Origin: Aquiluna borgnonia
GTDB taxonomy: Bacteria > Actinomycetota > Actinomycetes > Actinomycetales > Microbacteriaceae
Direction of reading: 5' to 3'
DNA: 64,000 bases
Assembly: GCF_013283855.1 (NCBI RefSeq)
Contig: NZ_CP054056.1
Span: 992,001 to 1,056,000 of the forward strand
Positions 28,799-37,587 of the stretch are shown here, piece after piece (position 1 is the stretch's first letter; each line of letters opens with the position of its first letter). The notes beneath the pieces are model-generated. The model made no database searches. It saw only the letters and a program-made list of their open reading frames with translations, and was not told where the DNA came from. The translations under genes and the position numbers were made by a program.

Positions 28799-29646
28799 AG
28801 CTGCTGGGGAAATTGTTCTGGTCATCCAGGCCGATCTCCTGGGTCAACACTGCATTTCCGTTTGCCGCCGCATACTTCTTCACCACCGGAAAAATCGACT
28901 GGGTTTTGATCCTCGGGTCAATCTTTTTCCTCATCCCATACAACCTGCTGATGTATGGGGTGAACGACGTCTTTGACTACGAGAGTGATTTACGAAACCC
29001 GAGAAAAGGCGGCATCGAGGGTGCGCTGCTGGATCCAAAATTTCACCGACCAACACTGATTGCAAGCTTTGGCATGGCGTTGCCCCCTGCCATGGCCCTG
29101 AGTTTTGTGAACCCAACCGCCACGGCAATTCTGTGGTTTGTGCTTTTTATGGTTGTCGCTTACAGCCTGAAAGGTTTGCGGTTCAAAGAAATACCTTTTC
29201 TAGACTCCCTCACTAGCGCCATTCACTTCGTGGGTCCGGCGGCGGTTGGCCTTGCGATGGCGGAGGCAGAGCTGGAGGGTGAGATTACCCTGGCCATGGT
29301 GGCCTTTTTGATCTGGGGCATGGCCTCTCACGCTTTCGGTGCGGTGCAGGATGTCCGGGCAGATCGAGAAGCTGGCATCAAATCAATTGCCACTGCCATT
29401 GGAGCTCGCGCCACCACCAGGTTGGCATTTATTGGCTACCTGGTGGCCGCCGCCCTTACCCTCACCCTCCCCGATAGATTTGCTTTCTCAGCCCTGGCAG
29501 CCGTTCCCTATTTATTTGTGACCCTCAGGGAGTGGAACATTGAGGACTCAAACTGCGAGCGGGCCAACCGCGGTTGGAAACTGTTCATCGGTCTGAATTT
29601 CCTAGCCGGAGCCATAATCAGCTCACTGCTAATTGGGCCTAGCTGA
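28795..29646 (+). CDS. crtEb: UbiA-type prenyltransferase, lycopene elongase
   Basis: About 283 residues and eight to nine helices. The first Asp-rich motif is GVNDVFDYESD, the second is VQDVRADREAGI. Placed after crtYe/crtYf exactly as crtEb in corynebacteria, where it adds two C5 units to lycopene. ATG 28795 overlaps the crtYf stop (ATGA). An upstream start at 28771 is less likely. Its 3' end overlaps the convergent SprT-like gene by 8 bp. Confidence 0.88.
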   Translation: MKLLGKLFWSSRPISWVNTAFPFAAAYFFTTGKIDWVLILGSIFFLIPYNLLMYGVNDVFDYESDLRNPRKGGIEGALLDPKFHRPTLIASFGMALPPAMALSFVNPTATAILWFVLFMVVAYSLKGLRFKEIPFLDSLTSAIHFVGPAAVGLAMAEAELEGEITLAMVAFLIWGMASHAFGAVQDVRADREAGIKSIATAIGARATTRLAFIGYLVAAALTLTLPDRFAFSALAAVPYLFVTLREWNIEDSNCERANRGWKLFIGLNFLAGAIISSLLIGPS

Positions 29647-30082
29647 TTTCCTGCCAGCTGATCAGGTAGCGCCTTGAGAAAACTGGAGCGCAACCCTTGC
29701 AAGACAGAGCTCGACTTGGCCTTCGGGAACGAAAATGCTCGTGCCCCTGGGGACACAACCCCCGGTACTTTGCCGAACTCTTCGCTATGGCATTGCCATC
29801 GATTCGTTGGTGCAGGTAACCCAGCTCGGTTGCCTTAGCTCTCCAAATTGGTCCGTGGCCAGCCTGCTGCCCACAGAGTGCGTGGGCAATTTCATGCAGT
29901 AAGACCTGCTCAATTTGATGAATTTCGGAGACTTGAACCAGATGCCTTGAGATCGTGATGCGGCGCTTGGAGTAGTTACACAATCCCGCTCTGCGCACCG
30001 CTCGATCGAAGCCAAACGAGTAGTTGATCAGGCCATGCCGCTGGAAAAGCTGATCGGCCAACTCACTTACTTCACTAAACAC
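29639..30082 (-). CDS. SprT-like zinc metalloprotease
   Basis: 147 residues. The zinc-protease motif LLHEIAHAL places H63, E64 and H67, with a third ligand likely in AGHGPIW. A C-terminal zinc-ribbon-like segment has CPQGH and SCKGC. This is the SprT/Spartan-like domain layout; the bacterial members have no firmly known role. No signal peptide. Starts near metZ, divergent over about 38 bp. Confidence 0.82.
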   Translation of the reverse strand: MFSEVSELADQLFQRHGLINYSFGFDRAVRRAGLCNYSKRRITISRHLVQVSEIHQIEQVLLHEIAHALCGQQAGHGPIWRAKATELGYLHQRIDGNAIAKSSAKYRGLCPQGHEHFRSRRPSRALSCKGCAPVFSRRYLISWQEIS

Positions 30083-30120
30083 CCGCCAAGAGTAACGCCG
30101 AGCGAGTATCTTTTTGGGTT

Positions 30121-31341
30121 ATGACTAAGCGCGAGAAACCCTGGGGGCACAATGAACCCATCCACAAGGCAACCACTCGCGCTCTGCACCCAGACACTAT
30201 CGCCATTCGAGGTGCGCTGAACCGCTCCGGTTTTGGCGAAACTTCAGAGGCGCTTTACCTAACTTCGGGCTTTACCTATGACTCGGCCCAGCAGGCCGAG
30301 CAAGCCTTCATGGAGAATGAGGAGCACTACCTCTACTCGCGTTTTGCCAACCCCACAGTTGCCATGTTTGAGGAGCGCCTGGCTTTGATTGAAGGAGCTG
30401 AGGCAGCCCTAGCGACCGGCAGTGGAATGTCCGCCATGTTTGCTTCAGTCGCTGCGCTGGTATCTCAGGGTGACCGAGTTGTTGCATCACCAGCCATGTT
30501 CTCCTCCTGCTACGTGGTGCTAACCGAGATTCTCCCGAAGTGGGGGGTACTCGTGGACGTGGTTGCTGAAAACACCGAGGAGCAGTGGCGCGCTGCGCTC
30601 AAAACCCCCGCCAAGGCTGTTTTTATCGAGACTCCCAGTAATCCACTAATGGAAATCGTGGACATTGCGTTGGTTGCCGAGCTCACCCATGCGGCCGGCG
30701 GCATTTTGATAGTCGATAACGTAATGGCCTCCCCAGTGCTACAGCGTCCGTTGGATCTCGGGGCTGACGTGGTGATGTATTCGGCGACCAAACACATGGA
30801 TGGGCAGGGCAGAGTGCTCGGCGGAGCCGTGCTGGGCAGCAGACACTACATCGACAATGTCCTCAAGCCATTTACTCGCCACACCGGACCTTCCCTCTCA
30901 CCATTCAATGCCTGGGTGCTGACTAAGTCCTTAGAGACCATGAGCATGCGGGTCAACAGGATGGCAGATTCCGCACTTGAAATAGCAACCGCACTAGAAG
31001 CCCTGCCGGAAATCAGCAAGGTGGTTTATCCATTCTTGGATTCGCATCCCGACAGTTCTCTGGCCAGAAGGCAAATGATCAAAGGTGGCACCACCCTCGC
31101 CCTTGAGTTGAAGGGTGGGAAGAGCCAGGTCTTTGACTTTATGAATCGCCTTGAGGTGATTGATATCTCCAACAACCTGGGAGACTCAAGATCGCTCATA
31201 ACGCACCCAGCGTCTTCCACACACCGCAGACTTGACGCAGCTACTCAGGCGAAAATGGGAATCACCGAATCTACGCTTCGGCTTTCGGTTGGCCTAGAGG
31301 ATCCCAAGGACCTGATAACCGATCTGAAGCTAGCCCTCTAG
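30121..31341 (+). CDS. metZ: O-succinylhomoserine sulfhydrylase-like enzyme
   Basis: 406-residue PLP-dependent enzyme of the Cys/Met metabolism family. YLYSRFANPTVAMFEERLA is near the N-terminus and the PLP lysine is in YSATKHMDGQGR. The long N-terminal HKATTRALHPDT and MSMRVNRMADSALEIA resemble MetZ more than MetB or MetY. Direct sulfhydrylation to homocysteine is the likely role. The 3' end overlaps the convergent aminotransferase-fold gene by 12 bp. Confidence 0.88.
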   Translation: MTKREKPWGHNEPIHKATTRALHPDTIAIRGALNRSGFGETSEALYLTSGFTYDSAQQAEQAFMENEEHYLYSRFANPTVAMFEERLALIEGAEAALATGSGMSAMFASVAALVSQGDRVVASPAMFSSCYVVLTEILPKWGVLVDVVAENTEEQWRAALKTPAKAVFIETPSNPLMEIVDIALVAELTHAAGGILIVDNVMASPVLQRPLDLGADVVMYSATKHMDGQGRVLGGAVLGSRHYIDNVLKPFTRHTGPSLSPFNAWVLTKSLETMSMRVNRMADSALEIATALEALPEISKVVYPFLDSHPDSSLARRQMIKGGTTLALELKGGKSQVFDFMNRLEVIDISNNLGDSRSLITHPASSTHRRLDAATQAKMGITESTLRLSVGLEDPKDLITDLKLAL

Positions 31342-32472
31342 CACCCTTGCCATTCGCTGCACGGCCTCGAGAATTCGAGCCTGTGAGCTTGCGATGTTGA
31401 ACCTAACGAATTCGCCATAGGAATTATCCGGCGCATGATCGCTACCTGGGACCAGGGCAACTTTCCCCTCCGATAGCAGCAGGGCCTGAGGGTTTGCGGT
31501 TCGGTAACCAGACAGGTCGACCCAAACCAGGTATGTGGACTCCATGCTGAACAGCCTGGCCTTCGGTAGTTGGGTCTGAACCAGGTGGCGGAAAAATGTC
31601 AGGTTCTCCTGAATCTGCAGGTTGGTCCGATCCAGCCAGTCACCCGAATCACTAAAAGCACTCGCCATTGCAAAAGCGCCGATCAAAGAAGTTCGCCAGT
31701 GCATGGCGTCGGGCAGCGCCCTCAAGCGCTGGCGCATTTGCTCGTGCTGGGTAATTAGAAAGGCAGCCTTCAAGCCCGCAACGTTCCAAGCTTTTGAACT
31801 GGAAGTGATGGTGACACCAGTTTTGTGGGCGGCCTCACCAAGGGCAAGGTAGGGAGTGAATGGAACCCAGCTCAGTGGGGCGTGAATCTCGTCGGACACC
31901 ACGGTAACGGAGTACTCCTGAGCCAGCTCGGACAACTCGGTTAGCTCCTTTGCGGTGTGGACTCTACCCACCGGGTTTTGCGGAGAGCACAGCATGTGAA
32001 CTTTTACACCGGAGCGGTAGGCCTTTTCAATACCGACCAGATCTAGCACCCAGTCATCGCCGACCAGCTTGAGCGGTGCATCCAGGACTTCAGCCCCAAC
32101 CTCTTCAATCCAGTGGTAAAAGCTGGAGTAAACCGGAGAGTTCACTAAAACCTGATCCCCGGGCTTAGTCAAAACCCGAAGAATTTCCACTGCCGCGACA
32201 CCCACATCGGTTGCTAGCTTCAACTGAGACTTGTCAATCTGCCAACCCCAGCGATCGCTGGCAAAACTTGCAAAGGCCTCTGCAACTTCCGGCACCGGAC
32301 CGGTGTAACCGAGATCCGAACGATTGGTCATCTCGGTGATTTTTTCCCGAATTGGCTGAGCGACCTCAAAGTCCATCTCAGCCACGTGCATTGGGAGCAC
32401 ATCCTCTGGGAAGCGACGCCACTTAGAGCTGGATCGGTTGGCAAAATTGCCAAAGCTGTCAGGATCAAACAT
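31330..32472 (-). CDS. MalY/PatB-type C-S lyase (aminotransferase fold)
   Basis: PLP fold type I protein of about 380 residues. N-terminal VLPMHVAEMDFEVAQPI, LCSPQNPVGRVHTAKEL, DEIHAPL and the PLP lysine in SSSKAWNVAGLK match MalY/PatB cystathionine beta-lyases. Likely cleaves cystathionine or other cysteine conjugates. I start at ATG 32472 (MFDPDSF). A TTG at 32493 would overlap the upstream gene. It follows the VOC gene closely and converges on metZ. Confidence 0.87.
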   Translation of the reverse strand: MFDPDSFGNFANRSSSKWRRFPEDVLPMHVAEMDFEVAQPIREKITEMTNRSDLGYTGPVPEVAEAFASFASDRWGWQIDKSQLKLATDVGVAAVEILRVLTKPGDQVLVNSPVYSSFYHWIEEVGAEVLDAPLKLVGDDWVLDLVGIEKAYRSGVKVHMLCSPQNPVGRVHTAKELTELSELAQEYSVTVVSDEIHAPLSWVPFTPYLALGEAAHKTGVTITSSSKAWNVAGLKAAFLITQHEQMRQRLRALPDAMHWRTSLIGAFAMASAFSDSGDWLDRTNLQIQENLTFFRHLVQTQLPKARLFSMESTYLVWVDLSGYRTANPQALLLSEGKVALVPGSDHAPDNSYGEFVRFNIASSQARILEAVQRMARVLEG

Positions 32473-32479
32473 GGGTTGA

Positions 32480-33316
32480 TTATGCCTGAACAATAACTCG
32501 ATTACCCCACGGGTCGTTCAACTTAAGCCCGGCGCCATCATCCTGAAAAGACCATGAGTGAAATTTGGCACGGTCCTTCAAGGCTATAAGCGCCTCTTCG
32601 TTGCCAAGTTTCAAAGTCAGGTCACCAAGCCCCAGAACCTGCTGACGCACACCCGCTCCCCTAGAGCGCCAGATATTCATCGCCATGTGGTGGTGATACC
32701 CACCCGCGGAGACAAATAGGGCGGTGTTGGCCCAATTCACAGTGGTCTCAAACCCCAGGACGCCGACGTAAAAATTGTTGGCCTGCGCTATGTCTCCGAC
32801 GCTCAGGTGAACGTGCCCGACAGAGCTGGCAGAACTTGCCTCCATGCTCAGATTCTCGGCAAGGAACCTGTTCGGATCCAGAGGAAGTGTTGCCATTTGC
32901 AATTGGCCGGATTCATAAACCCACTCTGAACGAGGTAAATCAAAATAAAGCTCGACACCATTTTGCTCAGGGTCGTTGAAATAAAAAGCTTCGGAAACCA
33001 GATGGTTAGCACTTCCAGTGAAGGCCCTAGGAAAGTTATTCGCCACATTAGAGACCGCCAGAGCCAAGTCGGCGCGCGTGGCAAATAAAAGCGCCGTGTG
33101 GAACAGGCCGGCCTCGCCAGAGGAGGCATGCTTCAAACTGGGTTGGTGCTCCAGGACAATAGATGCCTGAGGGCCATGACCTAGTACGTAGCCGCCTGGC
33201 AAACTCTCTAAAACCTCGAGGCCCACACCCCTGGTGTAGAAATCTAGGGTGGCCTCAACATTCGCGACCCTTAGAGAGACCGCACCCATTGAAAGAGTGC
33301 TTGGCAGAATATTCAC
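32480..33316 (-). CDS. VOC family protein (two-domain glyoxalase/extradiol-like)
   Basis: 278 residues with two tandem VOC modules: VSLRVANVEATLDFYTRGVGLEVL at the start (about 13-36) and HVHLSVGDIAQANNFYVGVLGFE in the second half (from about 169). The metal ligands H170 and, in YHHHMAMN, a second His are retained in the second module. It resembles the CatE group of catechol 2,3-dioxygenase-like proteins. Real substrate unknown. GTG start. Confidence 0.82.
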   Translation of the reverse strand: MNILPSTLSMGAVSLRVANVEATLDFYTRGVGLEVLESLPGGYVLGHGPQASIVLEHQPSLKHASSGEAGLFHTALLFATRADLALAVSNVANNFPRAFTGSANHLVSEAFYFNDPEQNGVELYFDLPRSEWVYESGQLQMATLPLDPNRFLAENLSMEASSASSVGHVHLSVGDIAQANNFYVGVLGFETTVNWANTALFVSAGGYHHHMAMNIWRSRGAGVRQQVLGLGDLTLKLGNEEALIALKDRAKFHSWSFQDDGAGLKLNDPWGNRVIVQA

Positions 33317-33347
33317 AAACTAAGTCTAGTACCCCTAGACAAAGTAT

Positions 33348-33944
33348 CTAGAGGCCAAATAGCAGAGTCCCCGCAATTGCAAACATGACTAGGGCGATGA
33401 ACCCGTCAAGGATCTTCCAGAATCGGGGGCTCGAAACAAATCTAGAAAGCAGCTGAGCCCCAAAACCAAGCGAGAAGAACCAAACAAAACTTCCAGCGGA
33501 GGCACCGAGGGCGAATAGCCACTGCTCGGGAGTGAACTGGTTTCCAATTGAACCCAAGAGAATGACGGTGTCAAGGTAAACGTGAGGATTGAGCCAGGTC
33601 AGTGCGGCCATCGTGCCAAGAGTCTTGAGCAGGCTGGCGCTTTCCCCACCTGCCTCCAGACTCTGATCTGTTCCGATTCTCCTGAGGGCCGAGATACCGA
33701 ACCAAATCAAGTAGGCAGATCCGGCGTATCTGAAAATTTCCAGCAGAATTGGGAGCTGCTCAATAACTGCCCCAAGGCCCGCCACGCCTGCAACGATCAG
33801 CAGTGCATCGGAAATTGCACAAAACAGCACCACCGCCAACACGTGTTGCTTTTTTAGCCCCAACCTCAGCACGAAGGCGTTCTGGGCTCCAATCGCGATA
33901 ATCAGAGAGAGTCCCGTGAAAAATCCAGTTAGGGCGGCAATCAT
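33348..33944 (-). CDS. LysE/ArgO-type amino acid exporter
   Basis: 198 residues, about six hydrophobic helices. The N-terminal GLSLIIAIGAQNAFVLRLGL is the LysE/ArgO signature, and TWLNPHVYLDTVILLGSIG is the second. Likely exports basic amino acids. It overlaps blh by 4 bp, so it is probably on the same transcript although the functions are unrelated. Confidence 0.9.
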   Translation of the reverse strand: MIAALTGFFTGLSLIIAIGAQNAFVLRLGLKKQHVLAVVLFCAISDALLIVAGVAGLGAVIEQLPILLEIFRYAGSAYLIWFGISALRRIGTDQSLEAGGESASLLKTLGTMAALTWLNPHVYLDTVILLGSIGNQFTPEQWLFALGASAGSFVWFFSLGFGAQLLSRFVSSPRFWKILDGFIALVMFAIAGTLLFGL

Positions 33945-34894
33945 GGCTTGCTCACTAACGCCCTGAAGTCAAGCCTGGCGGTTAGGGCCATGTGGGGAAT
34001 TGTGAGCGCCCAGATAACCACGAGCAGCAACCAAAGCGCAGCGGTCCCCAAATCAAATCCAGTCATCACTCCCAAAACCACGGTGAACACTAAAACCAGC
34101 GCAAGAGCTGGCAATCCCGCGTTGAACGCTTTCCAAAAGGCCCCGCTTGAATTACCAGCTGCGGACTGCTGCCTGGATGACTCAAATTCCAAAGCCAGGC
34201 GGCCGGTGTGCCGAAGGGCATGCCAACCACCAAAGTAAAGCGCAAAGGCCACCAGGGGCGGGGCAATCAGGCTTAGGGCCAGTAAGAGCCCCAGGTCAAT
34301 AACCTCCGGCCAACTGCGCCGAAGCGCCATGACCAACATGGCTACCAGGTTCAGCGCAATAACCCCTACCAGCAGCGAAGTTTCCAAACCTCCGGCCCAC
34401 GGGATCAAAACTGGATTGACCGCAGCCAGGGCCTCAGTTGAACCTTGAACCAGCAGGGGAATGAAGACCGGAGTGAAGCCCATTGCAACCGCGTAAAGCG
34501 CGCGGTTGCGAAGTTCAGCATTCCGACGGCTGGCAATCTCGGAGCCAAACGAAGCATCCCCAAGGCCAAAGTGAATCGCACTCACCAGAACAATTAGCTG
34601 GAAACCCAAAAGATTGTTCTGCAGCAGGAACCAAATTCCCAATCCCGTTACCGCGAGGTAACCGGCGATAAATCCTGCCATGCGCCAGAGCTGCATTTTT
34701 GGGACCGACACCAGGTGATCGACTGCACCGTGGGGAATCCCAATCGAGAGTGCTAACAGCGCCATAACAATTTGCCATTCCAGCTGTCCCGGGAAGAAAA
34801 CGGCGAGCGGAATTGAAATAAAAGTGCCACCCAAAATGATGTATCTGGAGATGGTTCGAAGTTGAACCAACAGTCTCAATTCGACTTGCTGCAC
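33941..34894 (-). CDS. blh: Brp/Blh beta-carotene 15,15'-dioxygenase
   Basis: 317-residue polytopic membrane enzyme that cleaves beta-carotene to two retinal. The iron-ligand histidines typical of the family are visible: IPHGAVDHL (H55, H60), IHFGLGD (H108), GGWHALRHT (around 220-230) and IPHMALTAR near the C-terminus. GTG start at 34894. It is divergent from the beta-type lycopene cyclase pair that would supply its substrate. Retinal implies a rhodopsin elsewhere in the genome, as in actinorhodopsin carriers (inference). Confidence 0.92.
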   Translation of the reverse strand: MQQVELRLLVQLRTISRYIILGGTFISIPLAVFFPGQLEWQIVMALLALSIGIPHGAVDHLVSVPKMQLWRMAGFIAGYLAVTGLGIWFLLQNNLLGFQLIVLVSAIHFGLGDASFGSEIASRRNAELRNRALYAVAMGFTPVFIPLLVQGSTEALAAVNPVLIPWAGGLETSLLVGVIALNLVAMLVMALRRSWPEVIDLGLLLALSLIAPPLVAFALYFGGWHALRHTGRLALEFESSRQQSAAGNSSGAFWKAFNAGLPALALVLVFTVVLGVMTGFDLGTAALWLLLVVIWALTIPHMALTARLDFRALVSKP

Positions 34895-34921
34895 GTTTTG
34901 AGTCTAGCGTCAGGAGTAGGC

Positions 34922-35275
34922 ATGTTCGGCCAGTGGTCTTACCTAGCAATGATTGTCTTTGTAGCCGTCGGCTCGGGCTGGCTAGAGTGGGCATTCAAGC
35001 TCCGGGTACTGCGCAAACCCACCAGGGCAATCCTCACAATCCTCACGGTCTCTCCATGGTTTTTAATCTGGGATGCCTACGCGATTGCTCAGGGACATTG
35101 GTTCTTCGACCGAAACCTCATCACCGGAATCTACGGCCCCATGGACATTCCGCTCGAGGAGTACCTGTTCTTTATTGTGGTGCCGCTAGCGGCGATTCTC
35201 ACCCTGGAGGGATCCACCGCGGCACTGAAGCTTCTGAAGAACTTTCACCTGACCCGAGAGCGAGTTTTGAAGTGA
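34922..35275 (+). CDS. crtYc: Lycopene beta-cyclase subunit, CrtYc-like
   Basis: 117 residues, three helices. WDAYAIAQGHWFFD and IPLEEYLFFI are the classic CrtYc signatures. I start at ATG 34922, preceded by AGGAGT. The longer frame would overlap the divergent blh start. It ends in a GTGA overlap with crtYd. Together they should make beta-carotene for Blh. Confidence 0.88.
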   Translation: MFGQWSYLAMIVFVAVGSGWLEWAFKLRVLRKPTRAILTILTVSPWFLIWDAYAIAQGHWFFDRNLITGIYGPMDIPLEEYLFFIVVPLAAILTLEGSTAALKLLKNFHLTRERVLK

Positions 35276-35598
35276 CCTACACTGCCCTCGCCATCGCTTC
35301 CGTCATCACCACACTGGTAATCGAACTGGTTTTCCTGAGAACCGGATTGTTCCGAATGCCAAGGTTCTACCTGAGCTACCTGATCGTTATCGGATTCCAG
35401 CTGCTAACGAACGGATATCTCACCGGCACGGGAATCGTGGGCTATTCCCCCGAGGCAATTCTGGGTTTCAGAATTGCAAACGCTCCGGTAGAGGACCTGC
35501 TGTTTGGTTTCAGCCTTGTTGTGCTAACCATGGCGGTTTGGACCAAGCTCTCCAGTCTCGAAACTCAAAACTCCCCCGCTACGACGAAAGGTAAATGA
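35272..35598 (+). CDS. crtYd: Lycopene beta-cyclase subunit, CrtYd-like
   Basis: 108 residues, GTG start in a GTGA overlap with crtYc. Three helices and the motif NAPVEDLLFGFSLV with YLTGTGIVGYSPEAILG upstream, as in CrtYd. It ends against the start of the peroxiredoxin gene, so the three genes may be cotranscribed. Confidence 0.87.
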   Translation: MTYTALAIASVITTLVIELVFLRTGLFRMPRFYLSYLIVIGFQLLTNGYLTGTGIVGYSPEAILGFRIANAPVEDLLFGFSLVVLTMAVWTKLSSLETQNSPATTKGK

Positions 35599-35600
35599 TC

Positions 35601-36062
35601 ATGGCCCTAGAGGTTTCTCAGCCTGCTCCCCAGTTCACCCTAAAAAACCAGGACGGCAAAGACGTGTCGCTTGCCGAGCACGCTGGCTCAAAAGTGATCG
35701 TTTACTTCTACCCAGCCGCCAGCACCCCGGGCTGCACCACCCAGGCATGTGACTTCAGAGACAACATCAACTCATTGAAGTCAGCCGGATACACCGTGTT
35801 GGGAATATCCCCAGATGCGCCCGCCAAGCTATTGAAGTTCAAAGAGAAAGAACAGCTGAACTTTGATCTCCTGAGTGATCCAGACAATGCGGTTCAGCAG
35901 GCCTACGGCGCCTATGGCGAGAAGAGCATGTACGGAAAGACCTACCTCGGCACCATTCGTTCAACTTTTGCCGTTGACGAATCCGGGAAACTCACCCACG
36001 CGCTCTACAACGTCAAGGCCAAGGGTCACATCGACATGCTGCGAAAGCAGCTGGGTATCTAG
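35601..36062 (+). CDS. bcp: Thioredoxin-dependent peroxiredoxin, BCP type
   Basis: About 153 residues. Peroxidatic Cys45 and resolving Cys50 are in STPGCTTQACDF, the alpha2-type atypical 2-Cys BCP pattern. Reduces H2O2 and organic peroxides using thioredoxin. GAAAGG fits ATG 35601 better than the ATG two codons upstream. Linked to the beta-carotene genes. Its stop overlaps a convergent exporter gene by 4 bp. Confidence 0.93.
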   Translation: MALEVSQPAPQFTLKNQDGKDVSLAEHAGSKVIVYFYPAASTPGCTTQACDFRDNINSLKSAGYTVLGISPDAPAKLLKFKEKEQLNFDLLSDPDNAVQQAYGAYGEKSMYGKTYLGTIRSTFAVDESGKLTHALYNVKAKGHIDMLRKQLGI

Positions 36063-36667
36063 CGAAGCGGCAGCAATACGCCGATTGCCATAAACACCGA
36101 GCCGAAGACTCGGTTGAAATTCTTGCCGGCTTTTTTCAGAACCGGTTGAATACGATCGGCTAACCCCGCCACCACTAGCTCGTACCAAAACTCAACGAAA
36201 ACAAAGGTCGCGGCCATGACCGCGAACTGAGTCAGGAGCGAAACCTCGGGGTCAATAAACTGAGGCAGAAATGCCACAAAGAATAAAATCCCCTTCGGGT
36301 TTGTAACGGCCGAGAGTAGTCCCTGAGAAAAGCGCTTCAGATTCGTGGAGCCCGAGTCAGCATTCCCCTCGGAGACCCCGATAGGGCTAGAGCGCCAAAC
36401 CTGAATCCCGAGCCAAACCAGGTAGGCGCCACCGACCCACTTCAAAACTGTCAGCAGCTCTAAGGAAGCTTGCAAAAGGGTACCAATGCCAAACATGCTC
36501 ATGGCAATAACTATGGCGAAACCGAGCAGGCCTCCCAAAATGGTCGAGATCGTGCTGCGCACCCCATAGAGAGCTCCGTGAGTTAGAGCCAATAAACCAT
36601 TTGGTCCCGGGGTCAGCGAAAGCCCGACCGCTGCCAGGGCGTAGACCAGCCAGTTGGAAAATTCCAT
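36059..36667 (-). CDS. LysE/RhtB family exporter
   Basis: 202 residues, six helices. AVGLSLTPGPNGLLALTHGALYG is the RhtB-branch signature, and NPKGILFFVAFLPQF is the second. Probably exports homoserine, threonine or another neutral amino acid. Only about 20% alike by eye to the LysE-type copy at 33348. TAATG overlap with the upstream 2-hydroxyacid dehydrogenase. Confidence 0.88.
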   Translation of the reverse strand: MEFSNWLVYALAAVGLSLTPGPNGLLALTHGALYGVRSTISTILGGLLGFAIVIAMSMFGIGTLLQASLELLTVLKWVGGAYLVWLGIQVWRSSPIGVSEGNADSGSTNLKRFSQGLLSAVTNPKGILFFVAFLPQFIDPEVSLLTQFAVMAATFVFVEFWYELVVAGLADRIQPVLKKAGKNFNRVFGSVFMAIGVLLPLR

Positions 36668-37587
36668 TAGTAACCCAGGGTCGGATCAACTTGACCCACC
36701 AGAGGATCTCCAGAGAGCCACGCTGAAACATTTTCTCTCAGGCGCGTTGCAAAAAGCCTGGTGACCATGGGTTTGGTGTCAGCGGTGTGAGGAGTGATGA
36801 TGAGGTTTTCCTGACGCCACATCGGATGGCCCTCGGGCAGTGGCTCGGGGTAGGTGACGTCTGTGGCCGCACCCGCTAGCTTTCCCACCTCAAGGGCCTC
36901 AACCAAAGCCTCCTGATCAACCACCTCACCGCGTGCCACATTCACCAGGTAGGCATCGGGGTTCAAAAGACTGAACCGCCTTGAATCAAATAGAAATCTG
37001 GTCTCATCTGTCAAAGCGCAGGCTAGGACAACAAATTGAGCTTTTGGGAGAAGCTCATCAAGCCTGTTGAAACCGTGGATTACAACATTCGAGTTCCCCG
37101 AGAAATCTTGATCGGGCCGCTTACGAATGATGGTCACCTTCGATCTGTAAGGCACAAGTAGATCGACCAGCTGCTGGGCAATTCCGCCTCCACCAACAAT
37201 CAAAACCTCAGCGTCAAAGAGCGAAACCGCAAACTTTTTGCCCCAGCTCTTAGCCCGAATTCGCTCTGGGATTGCTCGGCCAAGAGCCATGCAGAGCATT
37301 AGGGCGTGCTCAGCCACCGGCTCAGAGTAGGAGCGCTTGGCGGAGGTGAACCTAACTGGTAGCTGAAGGATTTCTTCAAAGGCGTCGACGCCTGCGAAAG
37401 GCAATTGAACCCACTCCAACTGAGGGTTCTCCTGGATAGCTCTTGTTAGACCATCAGGATCTGAGTAGTCGGTCCAGACCAAGGCCCTCACCTCACCCGT
37501 CAATGGGGCAACCGTCCCACCGGCAGATTCAATGGCATCAACGTAAGCCGGAAATTGTTTTGGTTCTAGGCTGACGAGATTATTCAA
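36667..37587 (-). CDS. D-isomer-specific 2-hydroxyacid dehydrogenase family protein
   Basis: 306 residues. NAD-binding VGGGGIAQQLVDLL, VNVARGEVVDQEALVEAL with the Arg, PEPLPEGHPMW and the catalytic His in IITPHTADT. These are the family residues, so activity is likely. Substrate unknown, perhaps glyoxylate/hydroxypyruvate or another 2-oxo acid. TTG start overlapping the isochorismatase-fold gene (TTGA). Confidence 0.85.
   Translation of the reverse strand: MNNLVSLEPKQFPAYVDAIESAGGTVAPLTGEVRALVWTDYSDPDGLTRAIQENPQLEWVQLPFAGVDAFEEILQLPVRFTSAKRSYSEPVAEHALMLCMALGRAIPERIRAKSWGKKFAVSLFDAEVLIVGGGGIAQQLVDLLVPYRSKVTIIRKRPDQDFSGNSNVVIHGFNRLDELLPKAQFVVLACALTDETRFLFDSRRFSLLNPDAYLVNVARGEVVDQEALVEALEVGKLAGAATDVTYPEPLPEGHPMWRQENLIITPHTADTKPMVTRLFATRLRENVSAWLSGDPLVGQVDPTLGY

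Noticed and set aside
34862-34921. Longer crtYc start
   Set aside because: It overlaps the first codons of divergent blh. AGGAGT before 34922 decides the start.
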